Source: Actinomycetales bacterium | Lineage (GTDB): Bacteria; Actinomycetota; Actinomycetes; S36-B12 | DNA: 64,000 bases | Assembly: GCA_016125355.1 (NCBI GenBank) | Contig: WGLX01000009.1 | Coordinates: 124,001-188,000, forward strand | Direction: 5' to 3' | Shown: one piece after another, positions 20,166 to 27,571 of the stretch | Numbering within the stretch: the stretch's first letter is position 1 | Layout of the letters: each line of letters starts with the position of its first letter | Notes under the pieces: generated by a model | Databases searched by the model: none | What the model saw: the letters and a program-made list of their open reading frames with translations, nothing else | What the model was told of the DNA's origin: nothing | Position numbers and translations under genes: made by a program

Positions 20166-20181
20166 TGTGACCCGGATCACG
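20166..20181. promoter_or_regulatory. CRP/GlxR-like binding site
   Basis: TGTGACCCGGATCACG, matching the cAMP-receptor consensus TGTGA-N6-TCACA except for the last base. It lies 48 nt upstream of the coxS-like start and 85 nt upstream of the CD225-family gene. Its position suits control of the molybdenum hydroxylase operon by carbon status. This rests on motif resemblance only. Confidence 0.5.
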
Positions 20182-20252
20182 TTAGGCGCCGCAGGCGCCT
20201 CGCGGGGGCCAGTTGGCGAAATCTGCCGGGTGAGGAGCTTGGACCGGAGCAC

Positions 20253-20258
20253 TAGGGT
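20253..20258 (+). promoter_or_regulatory. -10 box of the CD225-family gene (leaderless)
   Basis: TAGGGT seven nt before the ATG at 20266. Transcription would start at or next to the start codon, and there is no Shine-Dalgarno sequence, as expected of a leaderless mRNA. Confidence 0.55.
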
Positions 20259-20265
20259 TCGTCTG

Positions 20266-20547
20266 ATGCCTTCGACCGCCGACACAGATACCGCTGAGGG
20301 ACGCGTCCCGCGCACCTACCTCGGCTGGGGAGTCGCGGCCACCGTCCTGTGCTTCCTGCCGCTCGGCCTGATCGTGGTGCTGCAGGGCCTTCGGACGAAC
20401 CGGGCGCTCGCGGACGGCCGGATGGACGACGCTGCCCGCACCTCGCGATCGGCCCGTCGGTGGCTGGTCGTCACCATCGTCGTCGGGGTGCTGGTCGACC
20501 TCGTGATCGCGGCGGCGCTGCTCCTCCTGGGTGCCTTCTCGACGTGA
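20266..20547 (+). CDS. CD225/dispanin family small membrane protein
   Basis: 93 residues with two hydrophobic helices (about 21-43 and 66-91) and the connecting motif LQGLRTNRALADGRMDDAARTSRSAR, which is the hallmark of bacterial CD225/dispanin proteins related to interferon-induced transmembrane proteins. Role in bacteria unknown. The ATG at 20266 was chosen because it follows a TAGGGT box by 7 nt and keeps the usual length. It sits 33 nt before guaA, on the same strand. Confidence 0.8.
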   Translation: MPSTADTDTAEGRVPRTYLGWGVAATVLCFLPLGLIVVLQGLRTNRALADGRMDDAARTSRSARRWLVVTIVVGVLVDLVIAAALLLLGAFST

Positions 20548-20568
20548 TCCGGGTACCCGCGGGGCGGA

Positions 20569-20574
20569 TAGGCT
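20569..20574 (+). promoter_or_regulatory. -10 box of guaA (leaderless)
   Basis: TAGGCT six nt before the guaA GTG at 20581. No ribosome-binding site lies in between, so the transcript probably begins at the start codon. Confidence 0.55.
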
Positions 20575-20580
20575 CTGCGC

Positions 20581-22149
20581 GTGACCCTGGACCTCGACAC
20601 CGTCCTCGTCGTCGACTTCGGCGCCCAGTACGCCCAGCTGATCGCTCGGCGCGTCCGCGAGGCCCGGGTCTACTCGGAGATCGTCCCGCACACGATGCCG
20701 GTCGCGGAGATCGCGGCGCGACGCCCGGCCGCCGTGGTCCTGAGCGGCGGCCCCTCCAGCGTGTACGAGCCCGGGGCGCCGAGCATCGACGCCGAGCTGT
20801 TCGAGACCGGGATCCCGGTGTTCGGCATCTGCTACGGCTTCCAGGCCATGGCCCAGGCGCTCGGCGGAACGGTGGCCCGCACGGGACTGAGTGAGTTCGG
20901 CGGCACACGCCTGGACGTCGTCGAGCCCGGGGCGCTGTTCGCCGACCTGCCTGCGGAGCTGAGCGTCTGGATGTCCCACGGCGATTCCGTGTCCGAGGCG
21001 CCGCCCGGCTTCCTCATCACCGCGCAGACGGGCGGGGCGCCGGTGGCCGCGTTCGAGGCGCCCGGCCGCAGGTTCGCCGGCGTCCAGTTCCACCCCGAGG
21101 TGCTGCACAGCGAGCACGGGCAGCGGGTCCTGGAGCACTTCCTGTACGACATCGCCGGCTGCCGGCCGGCGTGGACCATGACCAACGTCATCGACGAGCA
21201 GGTGGCCCGGATCCGGGAGCAGATCGGCTCGGGGCAGGTCATCTGCGGCCTCTCGGGCGGCGTCGACTCCGCCGTGGCCGCCGCGCTCGTGCAGCGGGCG
21301 GTAGGCGACCAGCTGACCTGCGTGTTCGTCGACCATGGGCTGCTGCGCAAGGGCGAGGCCGAGCAGGTGGAGCGCGACTACGTCGCGGCAACCGGCATCC
21401 GGCTTGTCGTGGTCGACGCGCGGGAGCGGTTCCTGACCGCGCTCGCCGGCGTCAGCGACCCGGAGTCGAAGCGGAAGATCATCGGACGGGAGTTCATCCG
21501 GGTCTTCGAGGATGCCGAGCGGCAGGTGATCGCCGAGGCCGGTGCCCACGGAGGGAAGGTGGAGTTCCTCGTGCAGGGGACGCTGTACCCGGACGTCGTC
21601 GAGTCCGGCGGGGGCAGCGGAACGGCGAACATCAAGAGCCACCACAACGTGGGCGGCCTGCCGGAGGACCTCGAGTTCACGCTCGTCGAGCCGCTGCGCA
21701 CCCTGTTCAAGGACGAGGTGCGTCAGGTCGGCCTCGATCTCGGGCTCCCGCCCGAGATCGTGTGGCGTCATCCGTTCCCGGGCCCCGGCCTCGCCATCCG
21801 CATCATCGGCGCGGTCGACGAGGAGCGCCTGGCCATCCTCCGGGAGGCCGACGCGATCGCGCGCGAGGAGCTCACGGCCGCCGGCCTCGATCGCGACGTC
21901 TGGCAGTTCCCGGTCGTACTGCTGGCGGACGTGCGCTCCGTCGGTGTGCAGGGTGATGGACGCACGTACGGCCACCCCGTGGTCCTCCGGCCGGTGTCGA
22001 GCGAGGACGCCATGACGGCGGACTGGTCGCGACTGCCGTACGACGTCATCGCGCGCATCTCCACACGGATCACCAATGAGGTGCGCGAGGTCAACCGCGT
22101 TACGCTCGACGTCACGTCGAAGCCGCCCGGCACGATCGAATGGGAATAG
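20581..22149 (+). CDS. guaA: GMP synthase (glutamine-hydrolysing)
   Basis: Aminates XMP to GMP using glutamine and ATP, completing the route begun by GuaB. 522 residues, normal length. The N-terminal class I glutamine amidotransferase has the nucleophile in [11 protein letters not shown] and the His/Glu in [10 protein letters not shown]. The ATP-pyrophosphatase domain carries the P-loop [11 protein letters not shown], and the C-terminal dimerisation domain ends [27 protein letters not shown] start with a TAGGCT box 6 nt upstream. Confidence 0.98.
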   Translation: MTLDLDTVLVVDFGAQYAQLIARRVREARVYSEIVPHTMPVAEIAARRPAAVVLSGGPSSVYEPGAPSIDAELFETGIPVFGICYGFQAMAQALGGTVARTGLSEFGGTRLDVVEPGALFADLPAELSVWMSHGDSVSEAPPGFLITAQTGGAPVAAFEAPGRRFAGVQFHPEVLHSEHGQRVLEHFLYDIAGCRPAWTMTNVIDEQVARIREQIGSGQVICGLSGGVDSAVAAALVQRAVGDQLTCVFVDHGLLRKGEAEQVERDYVAATGIRLVVVDARERFLTALAGVSDPESKRKIIGREFIRVFEDAERQVIAEAGAHGGKVEFLVQGTLYPDVVESGGGSGTANIKSHHNVGGLPEDLEFTLVEPLRTLFKDEVRQVGLDLGLPPEIVWRHPFPGPGLAIRIIGAVDEERLAILREADAIAREELTAAGLDRDVWQFPVVLLADVRSVGVQGDGRTYGHPVVLRPVSSEDAMTADWSRLPYDVIARISTRITNEVREVNRVTLDVTSKPPGTIEWE

Positions 22150-22188
22150 TCCCAGGCGATCGCACAATCGAATCGGAGTAGTGCGCTG

Positions 22189-22548
22189 ATGGAGTTCGTG
22201 TTCAATCTCGTCCTGGTCCTGCACTTCGTCGGCCTGGCGCTGCTGCTTGGCGCGTTCCTCGTGCAGATCCGCGATCCCGAGAAGACCGTCACCCGCTGGA
22301 TGTGGGACGGCGCCCTCACCCAGCTCCTGACCGGCCTGATCATGGTGGGGCTGATCGAGGGCGGGGCCCTCGGCGACGACGAGAAGGGCGACCTGAACCA
22401 CGTCAAGATCGGCATCAAGCTGCTGGTCGTGATCGTCATCGCCGTCCTGGCGTTCATCGGGAAGAGGAAGCCGGCTCCGCAGGTCGGCCTGTGGGCCACG
22501 ATCGGGCTGCTGACCCTCGTCAACGTCATCGTCGCCGTCTTCGTGTAG
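22189..22548 (+). CDS. Integral membrane protein, unknown function
   Basis: 119 residues with four predicted membrane helices (about 3-25, 41-58, 74-89 and 97-118). Similar small membrane proteins often follow guaA in actinobacteria, but I know no function. ATG start 39 nt after guaA, and a LysE-type exporter starts 3 nt after its stop, so the three are probably cotranscribed. Confidence 0.75.
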   Translation: MEFVFNLVLVLHFVGLALLLGAFLVQIRDPEKTVTRWMWDGALTQLLTGLIMVGLIEGGALGDDEKGDLNHVKIGIKLLVVIVIAVLAFIGKRKPAPQVGLWATIGLLTLVNVIVAVFV

Positions 22549-22551
22549 GCC

Positions 22552-23178
22552 GTGACCGCCGCCATCCTCGGCTTCGCCGTGGTGGCGGGCCTGATGACCC
22601 TCGTACCGGGGATCGACACGGCCCTCGTCCTGCGCACCTCGGTGACCCAGGGCCGGGCGCGCGCGTTCGCGGTGGCGGCGGGGATCAGCACCGGCGTCCT
22701 CGTATGGGGCATCGCGGCGGCCCTCGGTGTCTCAGCCCTGCTCGCGGCATCGCAGGCGGCCTTCATGGTTATGAAGTGGGTCGGGGCCGCCTACATCGTC
22801 TGGCTGGGCATCAGCCTGATCGTGAAGGCGGCCCGGGGGCAGCACATCGCGCTCGACGGTGGTGCCCGGCCACGCGAGTCGGCGTGGGCGGGATTCCGTC
22901 GGGGACTCCTGACCAACCTGCTGAACCCGAAGATCGGCGTCTTCTACGTGGCCGTCCTGCCGCAGTTCCTGCCCGACGACGTGCCCGCGGCCCTCGGGGG
23001 CGGGGTCCTGGCGCTGGTGCACGTGGCCGAAGGGATGGCGTGGTTCACGCTGCTCATCCTGGCTACCCACGCCCTGCGCACGTGGCTGGATCGGCCCCTC
23101 GTCCAGACGTGGATCGATCGGGTCACGGGAGCCGTGCTCATCGGCTTCGGGGTCAAGCTCGCGTTGACGCGGGCGTGA
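22552..23178 (+). CDS. LysE/RhtB-family amino-acid exporter
   Basis: 208 residues and about six membrane helices, the normal size for LysE-type exporters of amino acids and related metabolites. The signature near the N-terminus is VPGIDTALVLRTSVTQGR, with an internal FRRGLLTNLLNPKIGVFYVAVLPQF typical of RhtB-like members. GTG start immediately after the preceding membrane protein gene. The exported substrate cannot be predicted from sequence. Confidence 0.88.
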   Translation: MTAAILGFAVVAGLMTLVPGIDTALVLRTSVTQGRARAFAVAAGISTGVLVWGIAAALGVSALLAASQAAFMVMKWVGAAYIVWLGISLIVKAARGQHIALDGGARPRESAWAGFRRGLLTNLLNPKIGVFYVAVLPQFLPDDVPAALGGGVLALVHVAEGMAWFTLLILATHALRTWLDRPLVQTWIDRVTGAVLIGFGVKLALTRA

Positions 23179-23217
23179 GCCCGTGCCCGCCCGGCGGAGC
23201 TGCGCGGAGGACCGCCC

Positions 23218-23607
23218 ATGAGTACGGGTCGGCGGACGGTGGCGGGCGTCGTGCTCGCGGGTATCACGGTGCTCGTCCTCGTCGTCGGCGTCCTGGATCC
23301 TGCGTTCGGCCCGCTGGCCATCCTGCTCGGAGGCGCGCTCATCCTGACGTCGTGGGTGGTGTCGCGGATCGCGGTTCCCGCGATGGAGATCGCGGCGTGG
23401 GGCGCCTCGCTCGTGCTCGGGTTGATCACCGTGGCGACGTGGACCCTGTGGATTCTGGACGACGGATCGAGCCCCGCGGACAGCGCGCCCTGGTGGGTGT
23501 GGGCGATGTTCGCGGCGTACGAGGCGGCCATCGCGGTGACGGCGGGCGGCGCCCTCTGGCACCTCGTGCGTCACGTCAGAGTGCTGCGCGGCCTCAGCCC
23601 GTCGTGA
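23218..23607 (+). CDS. Integral membrane protein, unknown function
   Basis: 129 residues with four hydrophobic segments (about 7-25, 27-45, 53-77 and 91-113). ATG at 23218 with GGAGG about 10 nt upstream. It follows the LysE gene by 39 nt, and its 3' end overlaps the convergent PIG-L gene by 14 nt. No family recognised. Confidence 0.72.
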   Translation: MSTGRRTVAGVVLAGITVLVLVVGVLDPAFGPLAILLGGALILTSWVVSRIAVPAMEIAAWGASLVLGLITVATWTLWILDDGSSPADSAPWWVWAMFAAYEAAIAVTAGGALWHLVRHVRVLRGLSPS

Positions 23608-24352
23608 CCACCATGAACGCCTCGGCTAGCCGCCCCTCGCCCAGGCCCGCCTCCTGTGCCTGCCGGGTGAGCCAGCCGCTGACGTACTCGCGCAGCTCGG
23701 TCATGTGCGCCGTCTGGCTGTCGTGCGCCCTGAGCGCCGCGATCTTCGCGTCGAAGGTGTCCGTGACGTCGACCCACTGATTGGGCGTGGGCGAGCCGAT
23801 CATCCACACCTCGGGGACGGTCCACTCCGCGAGGCGCTCGTCGCCCAGCAGGGTCGGGTGAGCGAAGGGATTGCGGGCATCGGGGTAGACCGCCTGGATG
23901 GACGCCTCGGCCGCGGCCAGGTGGGCGGGGTGCGAGGCGAAGATGCGTTCCCAGTTCCGGTCGGGCGACTGGGTGAGCATCCGGTCCGGGCGCACCTGGC
24001 GGATGACCCGGCTGATGTCGCGCCGGAGCTGGTGGCTGACGGAGAGCTCGCCGTCGCGGTAGCCGAGGAAGCGCACGTCGCTCACCCCGAGGGCCTCCCC
24101 GGCGGCGCGCTGCTCGGCCTGGCGGATGCCCGGGATCTCGGAGCGGGGCACATCGGGGTCGAAGCCGCCCGCGTCCCCGTTGGTCACCAGGCAGTAGGTG
24201 ACCTCGACACCGGCATCGGTCCAGCGCCGCACCGTGCCGCCCGCGCCGAAGTCGACGTCGTCCGGATGGGCCATGACGGCCAGGATCCGTTCGATACGAC
24301 GTCCGTCACGGTTGTGCAGCAGGGGATCGAGTGATTTCGTCGTGTCGGTCAC
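23594..24352 (-). CDS. PIG-L/LmbE-family deacetylase
   Basis: Zinc-dependent N-acetyl hydrolase fold, 252 residues. The metal-site motif AHPDDVDFGAGGT is near residue 26 and the second ligand segment is ASHPAHLAAAE. Actinobacterial relatives include the mycothiol deacetylase MshB and mycothiol conjugate amidase Mca, but this protein is shorter and lacks features I could tie to either. GTG start. It is divergent from the secreted wall protein gene. Confidence 0.85.
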   Translation of the reverse strand: MTDTTKSLDPLLHNRDGRRIERILAVMAHPDDVDFGAGGTVRRWTDAGVEVTYCLVTNGDAGGFDPDVPRSEIPGIRQAEQRAAGEALGVSDVRFLGYRDGELSVSHQLRRDISRVIRQVRPDRMLTQSPDRNWERIFASHPAHLAAAEASIQAVYPDARNPFAHPTLLGDERLAEWTVPEVWMIGSPTPNQWVDVTDTFDAKIAALRAHDSQTAHMTELREYVSGWLTRQAQEAGLGEGRLAEAFMVVTTG

Positions 24353-24456
24353 GAAGGCGAGCCTAACCAGCGGCAGGATGTTCGGGTCCGGGGGTGCGGA
24401 TCCCCGGGATTCCGCCCGCTATTCGGACAATCGCGCCGATCCGGCTCTATCCGCTC

Positions 24457-24489
24457 GTCACAGTAGTCACAATTGTCACTTCCGTGACA
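24457..24489 (+). promoter_or_regulatory. Iterated GTCACA boxes, candidate MtrA site
   Basis: Three direct 9-nt repeats, GTCACAGTA (24457), GTCACAATT (24466) and GTCACTTCC (24475), then an inverted GTGACA at 24484. The last two make the palindrome TGTCAC-TTCC-GTGACA. Tandem GTCACA half-sites on a 9-nt register are the published recognition pattern of the actinobacterial response regulator MtrA, which controls cell-wall hydrolase genes. The array ends 12 nt before the start of a secreted wall-type protein. Confidence 0.6.
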
Positions 24490-24500
24490 GAGTTGTCCCC

Positions 24501-26522
24501 GTGCTTCCCCGCCGGCACCTCGGTCGTGCCCTGTGCCGCCGCGTGCGCGGGCGCCGGCGTGCGACGACGGCCGGGATCGCCTTCCTCACCACGATCGCGG
24601 TGGGCCTGGCGGCGCCGCTGTCCGCGGGGGCCGGCGTCAAGGGGGATGCCTGGGAGCCGTCGACGTGGACCGGCCCGGTCGCGGGTCCGCCCGTGCCGGG
24701 CACGAACCTCCCGCCTGCGGCCGTGCCGGCCATCGCCCAGCCGTTGCCGGAGGGCTATGACGTCGCCCCTGAGTACGAGGGCCAGGCGCAGTGCGATCCC
24801 GCTCCCAAGCCGGGCACCCAGAAGCTGGCGGACCTCATCAAGGCGACCTACGGCCAGGACCAGACGGTCTGGATCCCGCGTGCCTGCGATGTCGGCGGAC
24901 AGAGCGAGCACAAGGAAGGCCGTGCGCTCGACTGGATGACGAGTGTCCGGGACCCGCAGCAGCGCGCCAACGCGGAGGCGTTCCTGGCCTGGCTCCTCGG
25001 CCCCGACCAGTTCGGGAATCCGTACGGCAACGCCATGCGGCTGGGCGTCATGTACATCGGCTGGAACGACCGCATCTGGCGTGGGTACGACATCAAGCGG
25101 GGCTGGACCGAGCTGAAGGGCTGCTTCTCCACACCGCAGGCGGGCAGCGACACCACCTGCCACCGCAACCACATCCACATCTCGCTGACGTGGGACGGCG
25201 CCAGCGGCCGCACGTCCTTCTGGGACGGCACCCCCATGGACGGCCCGTACTGCGACAAGGCTCGAAGTTCGGCGAGCGTCGCCGCGAGCGGACGCGCTGC
25301 CGACGTCGTGCCGGTGGACCCGGTGCGCGTGCTGGGCACCCGCAAGGCCATCGGCGTACCGGAGCGATGCCGGCTCGAACAGGACCGGTACAGCGGTGAC
25401 AGCCACCGCATCTACGCCAAGGTCACCGGCCAGGGTGGCGTGCCCGCCAGCGGGGTGGCGGCCGTCTCGGTCCAGGTGACGGCCATGGGGTCGAACGCGC
25501 CGTCCAAGATCAGGATCTGGTCGCCGGGGGAGAGCCAGTCGCAGACGGTGGTCAAGGTGCCGATGAACATGGACGCCGTCGGAACGGCCGTCGTCCCGGT
25601 GTCGACCGACGGGACCATCGCCTTGGCGACCACGGCCGGCGCGACGGACCTCGCGGTCGACGTCGTCGGCTACTACCCGTCGGGTGACCAGCCGAACAAG
25701 ACCGATGCGACCCCGGGCCCGTCGATGCCCATGGGCGAGGAGGCCCCGCCGGCGGCGGCACCCGCTCCCGCGCCCACCCCGCAGACGCCGTCGGGTCCGT
25801 CCTTCGACCCGCCGCTGGAGGACGAGTTCATCTCCATCGGCGCCGAGGTCGGCTACGAGTCGACGGCGCAGGGTCCGCTCCAGCCCGGAGAGGAGCGGAC
25901 CGTGGGTCTCGCAGGCGTGCCAGGGGACGCCACGTCGGCGCTCGTCCTCGTGACGACCCGGGAGGCGACGAAGCGGGGCAAGGTGCGCATCGCCACTCCG
26001 GCGGCGAAGGACGCGGGCGCGGTGCTGGCCTTCCCCAAGAAGGGCGTGCGGACCGCGGTGATGGTGGTGCCGGTGGCCGGGAGCCAGGTCACGTTCGTGA
26101 CGTCGAAGCGCGCGGCGGTGCAGCTGCGCGTCGAGGTGCTCGGCTACGCCATCCACGGCAAGCCGGTGAAGGTGCGCAGCGTGCCGAAGAAGCGGGTGGT
26201 CAAGGCGGCGCTCAACCCTGCCGAGCCGCTGGTGATCGGCCCGCTCACAGGGGTTGCCGGCCTGCCGAAGCGCCAGAAGAAGGTGACCGGCGTGATCCTC
26301 CAGGTGCAGACCAAGACCAAGGGGTCGGATGGTGGCAGCCTGAAGGTGTATCCGGTCGATGGCACGGCGCCGGATACCCGGTCTGCGCCGATCGTCCCGG
26401 GCCAGAAGTACACAAGTCTCGTTGTGACCGAGCTCGGGACCGATGGCAAGGTGGCCGTCCAGTCGTCGACGCAGGCCAAGGTCCGCGCCAAGGTCGTCGG
26501 CTGGATCAAGCGCGCCAAGTGA
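24501..26522 (+). CDS. Secreted M15-like wall protein with surface-type C-terminal repeats
   Basis: 673 residues. An arginine-rich signal peptide (RRRATTAGIAFLTTIAVGLA, cleavage near residue 44) is followed by a domain at about 110-250 resembling D-Ala-D-Ala peptidase or ARB_07466-like folds. SEHKEGRALDW gives His137 and Asp144, and HRNHIHIS gives His224 and His226, as in zinc M15 peptidases. Then come three related modules (about 270-395, 430-555, 560-673), each with a DVVGYY or VLGYA type strand, found on actinobacterial surface proteins. GTG at 24501 chosen because the signal peptide then begins correctly. Upstream MtrA-like boxes support a cell-wall role. Confidence 0.78.
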   Translation: MLPRRHLGRALCRRVRGRRRATTAGIAFLTTIAVGLAAPLSAGAGVKGDAWEPSTWTGPVAGPPVPGTNLPPAAVPAIAQPLPEGYDVAPEYEGQAQCDPAPKPGTQKLADLIKATYGQDQTVWIPRACDVGGQSEHKEGRALDWMTSVRDPQQRANAEAFLAWLLGPDQFGNPYGNAMRLGVMYIGWNDRIWRGYDIKRGWTELKGCFSTPQAGSDTTCHRNHIHISLTWDGASGRTSFWDGTPMDGPYCDKARSSASVAASGRAADVVPVDPVRVLGTRKAIGVPERCRLEQDRYSGDSHRIYAKVTGQGGVPASGVAAVSVQVTAMGSNAPSKIRIWSPGESQSQTVVKVPMNMDAVGTAVVPVSTDGTIALATTAGATDLAVDVVGYYPSGDQPNKTDATPGPSMPMGEEAPPAAAPAPAPTPQTPSGPSFDPPLEDEFISIGAEVGYESTAQGPLQPGEERTVGLAGVPGDATSALVLVTTREATKRGKVRIATPAAKDAGAVLAFPKKGVRTAVMVVPVAGSQVTFVTSKRAAVQLRVEVLGYAIHGKPVKVRSVPKKRVVKAALNPAEPLVIGPLTGVAGLPKRQKKVTGVILQVQTKTKGSDGGSLKVYPVDGTAPDTRSAPIVPGQKYTSLVVTELGTDGKVAVQSSTQAKVRAKVVGWIKRAK

Positions 26523-26540
26523 CCCCGCTACCCACACCCG

Positions 26541-26592
26541 CGAGTTGAACCGCTTCCCGGCTCAAGTCTGCAGATTTGAGCCGGTTTCGCGG
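26541..26592. repeat. Inverted repeat, left arm, flanking the HEAT-repeat gene
   Basis: This stretch matches the reverse complement of 27489-27540, with the first 20 nt identical (CGAGTTGAACCGCTTCCCGG) and most of the rest similar. Inside it, 26557-26584 is a nearly perfect 28-nt palindrome centred on CTGCAG with CCGGCTCAA and TTGAGCCGG arms. Further half-copies (TTTGAACCGG, CTGAACCGC) follow up to about 26630. Confidence 0.7.
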
Positions 26593-26683
26593 TGAGAACG
26601 CCGATTTGAACCGGGTCGGGCCTGAACCGCTGGACCGACCGGCGGCGGAATCAGATCTCGGCATCCGGGTTCCGGGACCTGGA

Positions 26684-27385
26684 TCACGCCCCCTCGGCAC
26701 CATTGGCTCGCTCCGGGATCAGCGGAGCACCGCGCAGTGTGTGCATGCGCTTGGCGTCCTCGAGCGCGCGATCGAAGGCCAGGTCCGGATCGTCGATGAT
26801 CCGCTGGGTGGCCATCGCGTGCCATCGGACCTCGTCGTCCTCGGACGTGGTGGCCTGCTCCACGACCGGCAGTGCCGCGTCACCGAGACTGGCGATGGCC
26901 TGGCTCAGGCTCAGTCGCACATCACGGTCCCCCCTGCCCCACTGACTGGCCAGTAGCTCGGCCAGCCATCCTCGGGAGCCCGTCGGCACCAGCGCGGCGG
27001 CCGCCCGCCACGCGGTGCGAGCGACGTCGTCGTCCTCGTCCGCGAGCAGGCTCGGGGTGATCGACGGCCACACACTGGCGTCACCGATCTTTGAGAACGT
27101 GTGCAGGGCCTGGGCGCGGGCCTGTGGGACGGGGGATTGCAACTCCGGCAGGAGCCTTGCGACGACCTGGTGGTGGTCGTGCTGGATCAAGGCCCAGGTG
27201 AGCATGTCGCGGACGTAGAAGTCGGGCTCGACGGCGCATCGATCGATGAGCGCGTCGACCTGTTCGGGCGAAGGCGTGAGGCCGGCCTGCAAGGCCGCTC
27301 GCAGGCGAACGGATGCATCCGGGTCGCTGAGCGCCCGAACCGCGGACGGACGGTCATCCTGGGGGAACCGACCCTCGTCGTCCAT
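26684..27385 (-). CDS. HEAT-repeat protein
   Basis: 233-residue all-helical solenoid. Repeats are recognisable from segments such as SDPDASVRLRAALQAG, VPQARAQALHTFSKIGD, DDVARTAWRAAAALVP, RDVRLSLSQAIASLGD and DEVRWHAMATQRIIDD. Such proteins act as protein-binding scaffolds; no catalytic motif is visible. The ATG at 27385 was chosen for its upstream GGAAGG and because extra upstream residues would be encoded by the repeat element. The gene is bounded by an inverted-repeat pair at 26541-26592 and 27489-27540. Confidence 0.8.
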   Translation of the reverse strand: MDDEGRFPQDDRPSAVRALSDPDASVRLRAALQAGLTPSPEQVDALIDRCAVEPDFYVRDMLTWALIQHDHHQVVARLLPELQSPVPQARAQALHTFSKIGDASVWPSITPSLLADEDDDVARTAWRAAAALVPTGSRGWLAELLASQWGRGDRDVRLSLSQAIASLGDAALPVVEQATTSEDDEVRWHAMATQRIIDDPDLAFDRALEDAKRMHTLRGAPLIPERANGAEGA

Positions 27386-27488
27386 GGCGAACACCTTCCC
27401 CGCGGCGGTCGCGATGGCTCGATGCCGCGCGCGACCCTCATCTCCGACGCTACGGATACCCGTCGAGCGGTTCAACTCTGCAGTTTCC

Positions 27489-27540
27489 CCCCGAAGGCGG
27501 TTCACTTCTGCAGATTTGGACCGGGAAGCGGTTCAACTCG
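27489..27540. repeat. Inverted repeat, right arm, flanking the HEAT-repeat gene
   Basis: Reverse-complement counterpart of 26541-26592. The unit GCGGTTCAACT or GCGGTTCACTT occurs three times in 27467-27540, twice followed by CTGCAG. It lies between the divergent HEAT and pcrA genes, so it could also act as a regulatory site for either. Confidence 0.7.
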
Positions 27541-27559
27541 GAGGGTCGGGGGGTGCGCC

Positions 27560-27565
27560 TAGGAT
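27560..27565 (+). promoter_or_regulatory. -10 box of pcrA (leaderless)
   Basis: TAGGAT six nt before the GTG at 27572, with no ribosome site between. The right arm of the inverted repeat ends 19 nt upstream and covers the -35 region. Confidence 0.55.
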
Positions 27566-27571
27566 CGTCGG

